A DNA stretch of 64,000 bases from Glandiceps talaboti (taxonomy: Eukaryota > Hemichordata > Enteropneusta > Spengelidae): the NCBI RefSeq assembly GCF_964340395.1, contig NC_135561.1:23062486-23126485 (forward strand), written 5' to 3'. The notes under the pieces are model-generated. The model did not search any database. It saw nothing but the letters and a program-made list of their open reading frames with translations, and was not told where the DNA came from. Numbering within the stretch: position 1 is the stretch's first letter; every line of letters starts with the position of its first letter. The position numbers and the translations under genes were made by a program. Below, piece after piece: positions 1 to 11,431 of this stretch.

Positions 1-317
1 TGGTAACCGTGTGTATTTTTTATCGTATGACGTTTTATCTTTTACAAAGTAAATAATAATAAATAGCATAAATGCTCAGATTTGAGACCATTTGTGTTAT
101 ATGTTTGACAAGCAACCCACACACCTGAAATGGAATGAGCCACTAATCATTACATGTAACTCTACACCTCACACCGTTATTGATTCAGTGAAATAAACTA
201 CAACATGGAAAGTACGTAATTTTGTTGTGTGACTAGCGATTTAGTTAGTGTTTGAAGTTTATTTCTGTCAATCTCTCAGTCACGTCCTGTATATATGTTT
301 GAGGCCAGTAACTGTTT

Positions 318-387
<70 letters not shown>

Positions 388-1095
388 TGGGTGGGTGGGT
401 GGGGGGGGGGGTTGGGGTGTTTGTACATGTATATATGTGTGTGTGACTGAATGAATGTAAAATATGTGTATATTTATTATGTACGTGTTATGCCAAAATA
501 TGTGTCACTGTCAGTTTGAGGTTTCCAAGTGGACATTGCAAAATAACAGCTTGGTACACACAATAATCATTTATATGATATTTACTTACTATGATACTAG
601 TATGATATTACATGTATTATTTTAGGACAGGTCAAATGTTTGCATAATATGAATGTCACTAATTTCATGAAAAAAACTCAGGTGTTATCAGAACGTTTAT
701 TACTTAATGTTTTGTTTATGCATAAATTATTAAATGCTGAAAAAAAGAATGACTACCAAATCTTCCCTGTTGACTACCAGTTTTAAAAAGTGGTAGTCAA
801 AGTGACTACCAACTAAAAAAGTTAATTTCGAGCCCTGAATGTCCTTATAGTTCAGGTGTGCTAAAAATGCCAAACATTATTTTTATATAGTCACAACATA
901 CACCTCAATGCAATAGAAGTACACATACCAGAACCAATTGTTGATTTGATGATGAAGACTGCAGCTGAATATCAACACAGAAAATATCTATTATTTTAAA
1001 GCAGTGCATATTATCAAGCTTATATGATGCCCTCTAGGAGACCATTCAGCTGTGCAGCACCTACTGGCCAAATTCTATGTCAATGTGATACTTAC
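1..1095. other. NIDO-gene intron 3 (part)
   Basis: This is sequence downstream of NIDO exon 3, which starts with the minus-strand donor GTAAGT at 1095-1090. I found no further exon here. The next NIDO exon should encode the conserved pro/trp-rich part of the domain and must lie beyond base 1. The stretch holds the GT microsatellite at 319-385 and AT-rich unique-looking sequence. Confidence 0.6.
319..412. repeat. (GT)n microsatellite with G-rich tail
   Basis: About 33 GT repeats run into GGGT repeats and a poly-G run. The Cys/Val 'protein' read across it is only the repeat. Alternating purine-pyrimidine followed by a G-tract could adopt non-B DNA; this is inference. Confidence 0.95.
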
Positions 1096-1182
1096 ATCAA
1101 GCTCACCAACTGGAAATGCTGGCGGTGTAGTGCTGTGGTCATTGACTTCATTATTAAACGATATCAGTCCATTTGTGTTGAT
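1096..1182 (-). CDS. Secreted NIDO-domain protein, exon 3
   Basis: Internal coding exon of 87 nt, exactly 29 codons, phase 0 at both ends. The minus strand shows acceptor TTCTTTGTAG before 1182 and donor GAT|GTAAGT after 1096. It encodes INTNGLISF, then NNEVNDHSTTPP and AFPVGELD. The [VI]NTNGxISF motif is the hallmark of the NIDO domain, the extracellular domain of nidogen, SNED1, alpha-tectorin and mucin-4. Exon 2 ends in WDIF, so the join reads WDIFINTNGLISF, which is what the family shows at this place, and no intervening exon is needed. The following NIDO part is outside the window. Domain family is firm; which NIDO protein is not. Confidence 0.88.
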
Positions 1183-1840
1183 CTACAAAGAATAAAATGT
1201 ATTGCAATATATGATTAGCAAGAGTTGTACTGGTATCACCAGGAATAAGTGATAGTTATTGTACACATACATGTATTTATTGTGTTTATTAGGACACATT
1301 TAATTAACCTGTTGTGCATCGGACAAAATGACTGATGAGTGAACCAAAAGTGTCCTTACAAAAACAGTAAATGGCCGAGGACCTGTACTATAATGAAGTT
1401 ATACTTCAAATTCAACGAGTTATTAGGTTTTTCACCAGAAAGTCAACCTTGTTATCTATAGCCCTGTTATGTAACCCCTTACCCATTATCTGTTAATGAT
1501 AAAATCCTATCCCACATGTCTCGGCCAAATAATCCAATGTTTTCCCCAAAGGTTCAGTGTAAAATCCATTTACCTGGCAAAGGTTTATTTTTGAAAACAA
1601 AAGATAACTGATGGCGAATTGCTGAGAGAAAATAACCTGACAACTAAATCGAAATCACATTTTTCACATCTATTTCATAGTCATTCTTGTATGTACTGGG
1701 TGTGTACAAGAGAGAAAAAAATAGCACTAATGACATTGCAGCACAACTGTACAGTTTTTAACAATGTTTATCCACATGTTGATGCATGCTTGGTATAGGT
1801 GTTCATTTCCTGAATTATTATACAGTTGCCTATCCAACCC

Positions 1841-2258
1841 TGTTGTTATCTTTGCAATATACATGATCATTTGGCTGTTGCTATGGGCGTGGTCAGTTTG
1901 CTAGATATATTTGCATACATTTTTTGAATGTTTGTTCACTTGTCTATGAATCCCTGATGTTATCTTTGCAATATATGTGATCATTTGGCTGTTGCTATGG
2001 GCATGGTCTTGTTGCTATGCATATTTGCATACAATTTTTGAATGTTTGTTCACTTGTCTAAGAATCCCTATTATCTTTGTGAAATAAACCCCTGTTTGGC
2101 TGTTGCTATGGGTGTGGTCATGGTTGCAAAGGGTATTTAGTATTTACATACATTTTTTGAATGTTTACTCACTTGCCAACCAGATGATATTATTTTAGCA
2201 AAATATACTGCCATTTGGTTGTTGCTAATGGCGTGGTCATGGTTGCTAAGGCAAATAG
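1841..2258. repeat. Degenerate ~115-bp tandem repeat, about 3.6 copies
   Basis: Successive units carry a TTATCTTTGCAATATA-like start, a GGCTGTTGCTATGGGCGTGG-like core, then TTTGCATACA and TTTTTGAATGTTTG. They begin near 1846, 1957, 2070 and 2186. Copies have diverged by substitutions and small indels, so the array is old compared with the minisatellites further on. Confidence 0.8.
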
Positions 2259-2469
2259 GGAACTAGCAATCCAGACTGAGCATGCCCAGACGCAAAGGAC
2301 TATGGGATTATCTGTGGTTATCGTAATACCTAATCTGGAGCTACCGATAAAATAAACCTCATACAATGGTCAGGGTAACTATGAATTGATTATTTGTGGT
2401 TACAAACAATGTAACAATATTGTGTATAATACTAATTGATTAGCATTTATTATCACATTTCCCATGATG

Positions 2470-2975
2470 CAACATTCAGCATGGTGGGTTTGCAAGTTCC
2501 CTATTGTGTCAAAGAAGATCTGAAGAAAATCTCCAGATACAAGTTTTTGACCAAAATTCACATTTTTACACCTAATTTGCATATCACTGATGAGATCATT
2601 ATATACTTAATATTTTTTCATCTATACTCTCCCAGATGCATCCCCACTAAATTTCAACTGAATCTGCATAGTATTAGTAGTTTTGGAATTAAAGATTTTT
2701 GACCAAAACGACACATTTTTAGCCCTAATTTGCATAATACTGATGGGTTCATGTCATGAAGAAATCTTAATTTACACACCGCTAAGAGCATTCCCACCAA
2801 ATTTCAGACCAATCTGCCCTGTAGTTTTTTACTGTACGTTTTTTGACCAAAAATGACATTTTTTGACCCAAATCACATACCTGTGTTGCGATCATTTTGC
2901 TTTGATCAATTTCCCAACTAGACAATCTCCCCACCAAATACCAAGGCAATTGGTCTGGCAGTTTTTGACTTTAAG

Positions 2976-3058
<83 letters not shown>

Positions 3059-3115
3059 CTGACACCACACCATGCCTATAGCACTACTGAACCTTGTCAG
3101 TTCAGTTTTGCTAAA
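2470..3115 (+). repeat. Dispersed repeat family P, copy 1 (with CA microsatellite)
   Basis: The copy is built from related submodules with TTTTTGACCAAAA and CCTAATTTGCATA, then a (CA)n run at 2977-3055, then TAGCACTACTGAACCT. The same order occurs inverted at about 32425-33060 and partly at 3955-4190. Function unknown; an old interspersed element is the simplest reading. Confidence 0.75.
2977..3055. repeat. (CA)n microsatellite
   Basis: About 39 perfect CA dinucleotides at a fixed place inside repeat family P. The inverted copy near 32.5 kb has GT repeats at the same place. Confidence 0.95.
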
Positions 3116-3339
3116 AATGATGGCGGACACTCATGGGAAAATAGTCGCATTTCATACAGTTTCAGTATATATTGATAACACAGAACAATTTGCACAACTA
3201 AAATATACCATTGCAATATGTTAGGACAAGAATGTACGAAAATGGCTTGGCTAAATGAAGGGACAATTGCTCCTTCAAGAACAAAACGTCTTGGGATATT
3301 AGTCCAAGTGTGTCATCCGGGGGGGGGGGGGGGGGGGGA

Positions 3340-3765
3340 GACCTGTTCAAGCATGTCTGAGTTATGGCTTTGGACATGAAAACTGTGCCAACAAAATGGC
3401 TGCCAGGCAGCCATATTGCATCATATCACGACAACAATGAATATGCACATGTATGTCATAGAACACTGTCCTAATACCAACTTTGAATGAGATCTGTTCA
3501 AGCATGTCTGAGTTATGGCTTTAGACAGGGAAAATTTGCAAACAAAATGGCTGCTAGGTGGCTATATTGGATCGTATCATGAAACAAATTGACGTGCATA
3601 TGTATGCCATTGTATGTTGCCCCTATACCAAGTTTGAAAAAAATTGGTCCAGGCATCTCCAAGAAACGGCTCTGGATGGACGGACGGACAGACGCACGGA
3701 CGGACTGACGGAACCCAATCCACAAGTCCCCGTCCAGGACTTCATCCGGCGGGGACTAAAAAGAA
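3340..3765 (+). repeat. Dispersed repeat with two ~155-bp units and GGAC-rich end
   Basis: Two units share GCATGTCTGAGTTATGGCTT and ACAAAATGGCTGC. They are followed by GGACGGACGGACAGACG and a short hairpin: AAGTCCCCGTC near 3724 can pair with GGCGGGGACT near 3750. A poly-G run precedes it at 3319-3338. Confidence 0.7.
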
Positions 3766-3954
3766 CTTAAAAATAGTGAGCATATAATCTAGTATGAGTA
3801 CTTTTTTCTTAGTGACGCGTTGACGTAAATCTGTAACGGTATTTCTGCACTCCTTTTAACTGTGTGATTGTTATTGTTATATTAAGCCCCTTCACTTGTA
3901 ATAACTAAATAATATTCGGGTCTATATGGTCAAAGCATTTTCTCACAACACTAA

Positions 3955-4111
3955 TAACGTTTTTTGAACCAAAACAAACGTCTCTGATGTGATCATTTTG
4001 TTTTGAACAATTTTCCATCTACACACCCTATGTAAATTGTCCCCACCAAATACCAAGCCAAGCTGTCTGGCGGTATTTTGACTTTAAGTTGTTTACACAC
4101 ACACACACATG

Positions 4112-4146
<35 letters not shown>

Positions 4147-4190
4147 AACAGACATTTCACCATGGCTATAGCACTACTGAACCTCAGTAT
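3955..4190 (+). repeat. Repeat family P, partial copy
   Basis: Only the distal part of family P is present: CACCAAATACCAAG, then TTGACTTTAAGTT, an interrupted CA run (4093-4142), and TATAGCACTACTGAACCT. It is truncated at its left side. Confidence 0.7.
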
Positions 4191-4257
4191 ATCAGTATAT
4201 CAGTGCCCCTTGTATATATTTTCGACATGTGTATTTCTTTTTGGTATTAAGACATTG

Positions 4258-4260
<3 letters not shown>

Positions 4261-4299
<39 letters not shown>

Positions 4300-4329
4300 C
4301 CCTGCTTGTTTGTTTGTCTGCTTGCTTGC

Positions 4330-4373
<44 letters not shown>
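4261..4373. repeat. Compound (GT)n microsatellite
   Basis: Two GT runs (4261-4297 and 4331-4373) are separated by about 33 bases of TTGT/CTTG-rich sequence. Overlapping Cys/Val reading frames here are repeat shadows. Confidence 0.92.
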
Positions 4374-4376
<3 letters not shown>

Positions 4377-4686
4377 GCTTTCGTTTTGGTCTGTTATTTC
4401 AAGTTTTTTTTGTTTTGTTTTTTTGGTTATTTTTTTTATATCATATTACTGTATATGTTTTCCTTGGGCCTCGAACTCGACTAGTTTGAACAAACTATTT
4501 TTGTGGTCCAGCCAGAAGTTCAAGTTATTCTGTTATATATACTTTTCCTAATTGGCGATGTGATTACTTGATTATTTCATTTTCCTCACTTGATATGTAA
4601 ACATTTTTCAACCTCTGGCAAATAAATAATATCTAAATCTAAAAAATACACGGAAATCACAATATTATAATACATATTAAACTTAC

Positions 4687-4835
4687 AAATATATCCCAAT
4701 GCCTTTTACCATAATAAACTAAACCTTTGTCTAATCTGGTAGCCGGTGAGTAGAGATCGTCACCAGAATCCAATGTTGTGTCCCTCTGTCCTGGACCGTA
4801 TGGGTACAGCTCCACCAAGTTATCGGCAGTTTGCT
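4687..4835 (-). CDS. Secreted NIDO-domain protein, exon 2
   Basis: Internal exon of 149 nt, two bases plus 49 codons. The minus strand shows acceptor TGACTATTGCAG and donor ATATTT|GTAAGT. It encodes QTADNLVELYPYGPGQ, RDTTLDSGDD and LYSPATRLDKGLVYYGK. This is the start of a NIDO domain: the YPYG motif, the acidic SGDD turn, the SPxxxL strand and the YYGK counterpart of the usual FFG. The two leading bases AG complete a codon with the last G of exon 1 (giving Glu). The exon lies 5.8 kb from exon 1 and 3.5 kb from exon 3. It is too short to have been found as a stand-alone frame; splice signals plus domain match carry the call. Confidence 0.9.
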
Positions 4836-5045
4836 CTGCAATAGTCAGTCAAATAGACACAATAATACTTTAGTTGTTGTTGCCTCATTATCATCAATAA
4901 TAACTTGACGATTATATCCGATTACATCCCATTAGTAAACATTAAATAAACAAATCAATAATATATATGGTGATTTCCAAAAAAAATCACTGATATTAAA
5001 AAAGTCGATCACTGCCATTAGGTTGATTTTCGATAACAATTTGTA

Positions 5046-5951
5046 TGTACACTCACTGTCACAGTTTTCGGACAGGGTCAAGTTATTCGACGATTACTAT
5101 TGGATAAAAACTGCAAAAAAGTAACACCCATCATTGCTGCTTAGACATTTTCCTTTAGGGTCTTTTTCAACAGGGTTTATAGTCAGAAGTAACTTTGTGG
5201 ATGACGTAGTCCTCGAATTTATAACCCTACATCGATGACTTAGTAATCGGATGACAGTATTGGTAATCGGACAGGAACTTCCACACTGATTTACGTATTT
5301 GTTGCGTAAATTAAGAATTTCGCCACTCCATTTGATTTAAATATTGGGCAAAAACATTGGTATTGTGGTATTTTAATCACCGTTACACTAAAGTTGATTG
5401 TTTTTGCAGAGGAAATATCACGAACACTGTCCTACTACCGAATTCAATCCCGGGATTCGATCACAGTTCATGGCGCCGCTTGGCAGTCTATGTCTTGGGC
5501 GCGTAAACGTGACCACTGTCCGATATCTGATACACTTCTTTGCTCCAGATACGTAACATATTTTCGTTCAAAAAACATCAAGATTTCATGGAAAATGTCA
5601 TCTAGTTTGAACGGAGCACTGGGAGAAAACTATTACTGAAATATTTGTAGATTTAAATAAGAGCGAAATGATATTGAAGTGATTTTGTAATATTTCCGCG
5701 TACTTTGCTGTAGCGAAAACACTGACAACTATACATGATAGCAGTGTTGTTAACATACGGTAACTTTGTGATCGCCGATATAGTGCTCTCAAAACCGATA
5801 CCACAAGATTAGTGTTGAATCAAAATTGCAGTATTGCCTGATCTTTCGTACGAATGCTTGAGCATAACAATATGGCAGTTCCGGAGAAAACGGCGACAAT
5901 CGCAGGACTAGTCGATATCTGTCCGAAAACTACGACAGTGAGTGTCGACAT
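5046..5951. mobile_element. hAT-like MITE candidate, ~906 bp
   Basis: Terminal inverted repeats of 27 bp differ at two positions. The left arm (5049-5075) begins ACACTCACTGTC and ends AGTTTTCGGACAG; the right arm (5919-5945) is its complement. The flanks carry the same 8 bases, AATTTGTA, at 5038-5045 and 5952-5959, consistent with an 8-bp target-site duplication as made by hAT transposases. No transposase frame is present inside, so it would be non-autonomous. With that duplication, the outermost few bases of the arms pair only with a short gap, so the exact ends are uncertain. Confidence 0.6.
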
Positions 5952-6336
5952 AATTTGTAGGCTCGTAGCCGAGCCTGTACGATTTTCCGTCGAGCTCAAA
6001 GATCCGAACGTAATCCTGAGCTAATATAATTAAAATGTCGGAACAAAAGTCGCATTCAGACAAAGATTACTTACGTTTTAAAGCTAAATTTGATATAATA
6101 TGTACATTACTAGGTTATAACCGATAATTTTGGTCGAGAGACCACGGCATGCGGCACAGTATACCTGCACGTAAGGTTGACCTCGCAACAGGTCACGCGA
6201 TTACGTAATTTGCATAGCCATCGGACGCCATTTTTGATACGCGATGAAGAATAAAGTGCGATGAAACGGATGCAGTATTCATAAAATTCGATTCAAAATG
6301 GAGGGAAAATGTGGAAAAACTTAATTATGTGATAAA

Positions 6337-6505
6337 TATATAATCCCATGAAAGCAATGTTAGTTTTACGTCATATTGCGCCTTGTATGATTCCGTGGGT
6401 TACAAATTCTTGCTCGCCTACCAGCTCGACTTTGTATTAGTCCGCGGAATCATATTCGGAGCAATATGACGGAAAAGTAGCTTTGATTTCATGGGATTTA
6501 TATAT
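6337..6505. mobile_element. Foldback/MITE-like inverted repeat
   Basis: Arms of about 62 bp (6337-6398 and 6441-6505) are imperfect reverse complements. Shared blocks are ATCCCATGAAA, CGTCATATTG and ATGATTCCG. A ~42-base spacer separates them. The whole can fold into a long hairpin and looks like a short non-autonomous element. Target duplications are not clear. Confidence 0.65.
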
Positions 6506-6579
6506 CTGGCTTTGCTAAAAAAAGAAAAGAAAAAAGAAAGGTCTCACATTGGGCTGTATCATGTATATATATAAACTAC

Positions 6580-6613
<34 letters not shown>

Positions 6614-7242
6614 AATGTATGTTGACAGGTGCCTGTGTTCAGAAACTCTGACGTCATATTATTCTGGAATGTAATCAGTTGCTAATAATTTACTAAAAAA
6701 GTCCGATAAAGATTCAAACAAACCTTCTTTGGTGAAGAAACTATTTGAAATATTTGGATATGATGCACAAAGTAATCAACGTTTGTTAATCATTGATAGA
6801 CGATGTACCTATTTGGTACGAGGTCAAAACAGTAAGGCCATTGTGACGTCATGTTTATCACAACTCAGTTTTTGAGACATTTTATCCAAAACTCAATAAA
6901 TCATGCAAACGTTTACATTGTTTACGGTCTTATTTATTAAAATAACCAATTATTCGTATTTTTGTTTAAATGAACAGAGTTCTGGTTGATTGTAAATACA
7001 TACGCATTTGGATGGATTTGCATTTATATATTAATACAGTACAAGCTTGAAATTATGAAATAATGCAGATATCCTAATAAAATGTTATTCTGCACTTAAG
7101 CTTGTAGAATAAGTTTTTACAACAATTGTGAATTTCCATTCCAATGTCATACCTTGATACCTCAATTTAGTTCTACATATCTTAGGTTGATATAAAATGC
7201 ATATTTATGAGAATTGACTGACAAAATAATGTTTTATTCAAC

Positions 7243-7261
7243 ATGGGGGGGGGGGGGGGGG
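7243..7261. repeat. Poly-G run
   Basis: About 19 consecutive G. Similar tracts recur at 3319-3338, 9556, 24306-24319, 24521-24534, 24979-24989 and (as C) 35632-35645. Confidence 0.9.
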
Positions 7262-8360
7262 CGTTACAACCAGCCTGTTATGTTAATACAAGCTGCGCCA
7301 TGGGTATGATGCTTCATAACCTGTCATTCCTTACTTTACTACAGTCTCAAAATACAATATATTTTATACATTAGTTTGAAAATTGCAGAACACAGGAGAG
7401 TATGCATTCGAAGCCCCTGATATTCACGATGTCCTGTTCTACGTAATAATAAAATGTACTATGTAGACGCCATATAGATAGTGTGGATACGAGTACCTAG
7501 AGTCCTTGGCTCGAGTAGGTGTTGCAGACATGTATTGTATTGTTGAATTCCATATATGGTACAACTCAGTAATGGCTATGTCATCTCAAGTCACGAGGCT
7601 ACTTCTATTAATATAACATATTTAATTGAATTGACATAACCAACGATATCAGTTTGGGGGTAGGTGTACTGTAATGGTGATGGCGACGAGTTTGGGGGTA
7701 GGTGTAAGGGTGAACATCGCGACCTTGGTTTTTATTATCGTTTATAAAAGTTGCTAACGTGTTCAGGAATTAGATTGATATAATGTTTTGTATAAGTGGA
7801 GGTTTTTATATTTTACTGTCTCTAGTAATTGCAATTCTTGGATGCCAGTTTCGTGTCTTAACAGTTTTCCCAGAGAAATGATAGTTTAAAGTCATTGCAA
7901 TTCTTCTCTAGATTTGTAATTTCGTAGCCACTGACAATACCTCAAATGTGATGTTCAAGTCTAAAATCTCAGAGGTTCAATTCCCCTTGTGAAAGTCAAA
8001 ATATCTCATTATTTGACCAATGAATGAATAATCAACATATATATGTATGTCAAAAGTCTATAGATGTTCTGACGTAGCAGAACATAATAATAGTATACTA
8101 TGGACTTCATAATTATATGTTGACTGATTGTGACCTCAGGAGTTCAAATCTAGAAAATTATAGAAATAGTGGTATAGCTTTAAAAGCCAATCAAATAGTC
8201 TATAACGTAATACAGCATATTTTTTTTTTTACAATTGTTTACATTAATACACAAATTAGATTTATTTTTAAGTGACGTCATTTTCCATGGTAAGGACAGA
8301 AGAGATAATACGAGGGGCCGAGACAATCATGCGACTCGTTATCTTTTGCGCCAGTTTTCA

Positions 8361-8467
8361 TTCCATCCATCCATCCATCCATCCATCCATCTATTCACCT
8401 TTCTGTATGTATGTATGTATGTATGTATGTATGTATGTATGTATGTATGTATGTATGTCTGTCTGTA

Positions 8468-8561
<94 letters not shown>
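8361..8561. repeat. Compound tetranucleotide microsatellite (ATCC, TATG, CTGT)
   Basis: About 8 ATCC, about 13 TATG, then about 26 CTGT repeats in direct succession. The CTGT block is almost perfect. All reading frames over it on both strands are repeat shadows. Confidence 0.95.
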
Positions 8562-8562
<1 letters not shown>

Positions 8563-8817
8563 ATATAAACATACACACACAAATGAAAACTGGATAGTCT
8601 AAAACCCTGAACTCAAATGGTTTCCAAAAAGTTCTGATTAGTTTTCGCTATATTAACAGAGCACCATCAGGTCACTATATATATATATATAATATCATTA
8701 TTCTGGATTGTCCTTATTTTATGTCCAACCGGTGACCCTGATAATTTTCCTTTACATACAAAGTTATAATCACCGTTACTATATCAACAGCTTTACGTGC
8801 GTTATTTTAGTACGTAC

Positions 8818-9005
8818 ATGGTGGTGGTGGTGGTGGTGGTGATTATGGTTGTCACGTGGTAGTGGTGGTGGTAGTGAATGTGGTAGTCACGTGGTGGTGG
8901 TGAGGGTAGTAGTGATTGTGGTAGTCACGTGGTAGTGGTGAGGGTGGTAGTGATTGTGGTAGTCACGTGGTGGTGATGATTAAAATAAGGTGTTGTTGTT
9001 GGTGG

Positions 9006-9075
<70 letters not shown>

Positions 9076-9130
9076 GGTGATAATGATGATGGTGATGGTG
9101 ATGGTGGTGGTGGTGGTGGTAGTGGTGGTG
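8818..9130. repeat. TGG/TTG trinucleotide-rich stretch
   Basis: TGG runs alternate with repeated modules containing GTGGTAGTCACGTGG (about 8850-8970). A (TTG)n run follows (8993-9060), then more TGG. The CACGTG palindrome recurs once per module. Confidence 0.9.
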
Positions 9131-9431
9131 ACGACGACAAGGACAGTAGTGATTTAATAAATCAGTGTTAGTAAAGTTCGTACCAGTGAAAACTGTACAT
9201 TGTCATGTACTCAGTAGTCCTAAGATTCCAAACTCAAATTAGTTGGGAATAGCTTTGACTTTCATATTTCGTAATGTAGATCTATATTACTTGTGATAAG
9301 TCACAATATATCACCTAGTATAGTATAGCTGTGTCATCAAACGTAAAGACGTAACCACCCACGCTACTGTAACTGAATGTATTCACCAGATAAAAATGTG
9401 AATTGGGCTCTCTTCTTATCGACTACATCCG

Positions 9432-9432
<1 letters not shown>

Positions 9433-9507
<75 letters not shown>
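9433..9507. repeat. (TA)n array
   Basis: About 37 perfect TA repeats within NIDO intron 1. Confidence 0.95.
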
Positions 9508-9511
<4 letters not shown>

Positions 9512-9574
9512 GTTATGTCATACCCCCCTACATACATACAACACTTATGTATGTGGGGGGGGGGGGGTATGACA
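9512..9574. repeat. Short foldback beside the TA array
   Basis: ATGTCATACCCCCCTACATA on the left mirrors TATGTATG, a G run and GTATGACAT on the right. Arms of about 24 bases surround a ~9-base loop. Position next to (TA)n resembles other TA-linked foldbacks near 18.7 kb. Confidence 0.7.
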
Positions 9575-10677
9575 TCGCTACCGATTTTATAAGAATATCG
9601 CCAATCCCTGTAATAACGTCATTGTTCTGTATTAGGACCGTCATAGACAATAATAAAACCATTTAGGAAAGGAATAACAGTTTACACAAGCGACTGTGCA
9701 TAAATGCGAATATTGTCAGAGATAAGCTTTAATAGTAGACAACAAGTCCAGACTAAGTAATAGTCTGTCAATTCTTCAAATTTGCCCATTCTTACTGGAT
9801 TGCCGACCAAGATGATAATATTATCGAGTCTACAGGACAACTTATTTGTCGATAAATTGTACGTATACCAGGACACAATGTTTAGCATATAGACTATTGT
9901 ATATACAACGTTCACTTGGACCAACAGGTGTGCCACGATGTTTCAACATGGCGGCTAGTCAAAACGAGGCACTGAGTTGTGCTCAACAAATGAACATCGC
10001 TTCTCCCGCCATCCTTAGTGATTCAGATATGTGTATCTTTTAAAAATTCGCATTTTGTTTTTGAAAAAAAAAACAATCTAAATTACTCTTGATAGAAAAT
10101 AAGAAAATGGTTAAATTGACATATAAGGTTATTGAACAAATTTATCGGCAATTAAGATGAATTTGCAATGTCGATCAAAATGCTATCTTAAAATGTCCGC
10201 CATTTTGATTACATATATAAGTTGTTATATATCATTTCAACAAATCAAAACATTTCTACAAATCTTGGATCTCGACGAGATCGTCGACAGTTTTCCTGCT
10301 CAATACGTACATGTTGAAAGTGGAACATAAAATAGGCACTTAGACCCGACTTCGAAAAATTAACGAGCATAGCAAAATAATTATATCAACAAAGTAAAAA
10401 CACATTATGAAAGAACGCAGTCGAAATCAAGGGGTAGATATGTGAGCCTATGGAAAAATTATTATATATATTCAAACTAACTGGGGACTATGTCATTGCA
10501 TGTACAAGCAGTTGTTTTGAGTTGGTTTAGATAGTTCATGATTTTTGCAATTCAAACTGAACAGTCCACGGGTGTGACCATTCCTTCATTAAGTTCTATC
10601 ATCGTAGACAAAAATGGCGGTTTATGAGAATATCTAACTGCTGGGCCACACAAATGTAAATATATATAAGTACTTAC

Positions 10678-10747
10678 CATACTGTGAACGAACTAACGTA
10701 GCTGCCAATAATACCAGGCAAACCTCTATCCGACGTCTAAACGTCAT
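10678..10747 (-). CDS. Secreted NIDO-domain protein, exon 1 (signal peptide)
   Basis: First coding exon, 23 codons plus one base: MTFRRRIEVC then LVLLAATLVRSQY. It is a textbook signal peptide: basic RRR n-region, hydrophobic VCLVLLAATLV, polar SQ cleavage region. The start context is TTGAAAATGA. The frame is closed upstream by TAA (complement of 10793-10795), so this ATG is the first available. The donor is CAGTATG|GTAAGTA at 10677. Its single leftover G joins the AG of exon 2 to make Glu, so phases agree. The mature protein would begin almost directly with the NIDO domain, as in SNED1 and tectorin and unlike nidogen, where more sequence precedes it. Product role beyond secretion into the extracellular matrix is inference. 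Confidence 0.85.
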
Positions 10748-11391
10748 TTTCAACCGAGTATTCCCGTTGTAAAATTCGAATTGTGTTTCAGCTTACACTT
10801 TGAATTGTACGTTGCGTTAGAAGGGTAACAGAAATATCTTGATGCCAGGTGCGATAAGACAAGTTTGGGCTGTTGGATGTTGCTGCCCACGTAGGGGTGT
10901 CAGCTTAAACAGTGAATCTTTCAGAAGCAAGTTGTCTGTAAACTCTTTTAAAGCGACTAGTCTGTAGCGTACACATTAATACATAAAATGCATATAACTG
11001 ATTGGATTCAATTATCCACCTTGTATATGAGATGCCTCTAGTTGGGAACTAATTCAGAGTGGATTTTAGGAACATTTGGGTGACGTCATTTCCCAGCCAC
11101 ACCTGGATATCTTGCCTATCACCTTGTTAAGCTTTACTATGTGGTCACGTGACACGTGGGCATTGGTGTCACTCCGTAACTCACATTTACAGTCTGTTTG
11201 TGGACTTTGATACGTATGTGTAATTTACATACACTTACATCGGTACAGTATATAATAACTCTAACCAAATAATGTTTGGCAATTTTCAATTTCACGAGAT
11301 GCATTTCATTGGTCTTTTATATGCTAATACAAAATCATCGCATGAATCAATGAATTTTTCGAATTATACGAAGTTGGTTAGTAAATGTATT

Positions 11392-11431
<40 letters not shown>

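Larger units (their letters stand above)
1183..4686 (-). other. NIDO-gene intron 2
   Basis: Intron between NIDO exons 2 and 3, about 3.5 kb. It holds a degenerate ~115-bp tandem repeat (about 1841-2258), copies of a dispersed repeat family with embedded CA microsatellites (about 2470-3115 and 3955-4190), a two-unit dispersed repeat ending in GGAC repeats (about 3340-3765), and GT microsatellites (4261-4297, 4331-4373). No coding exon was seen in it. Confidence 0.75.
4836..10677 (-). other. NIDO-gene intron 1
   Basis: Intron of 5.8 kb between the signal-peptide exon and the first NIDO exon. It contains a hAT-like MITE candidate (5046-5951), a foldback element (6337-6505), a CA run (6582-6612), a compound ATCC/TATG/CTGT microsatellite (8361-8561), TTG/TGG triplet runs (8818-9130), a long TA array (9433-9507) and a small perfect foldback (9512-9574). 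No coding exon was recognised inside. Confidence 0.75.

Noticed and set aside
5394-5804. Overlapping small frames on both strands
   Set aside because: They lie inside the inverted-repeat element at 5046-5951 and show no transposase motif.
9950-10042. Small frame starting MAASQNEALSC after AACATGGCGG
   Set aside because: Good start context, but only 31 codons, no splice donor that I can support and no recognisable domain; lies in the NIDO intron on the opposite strand.
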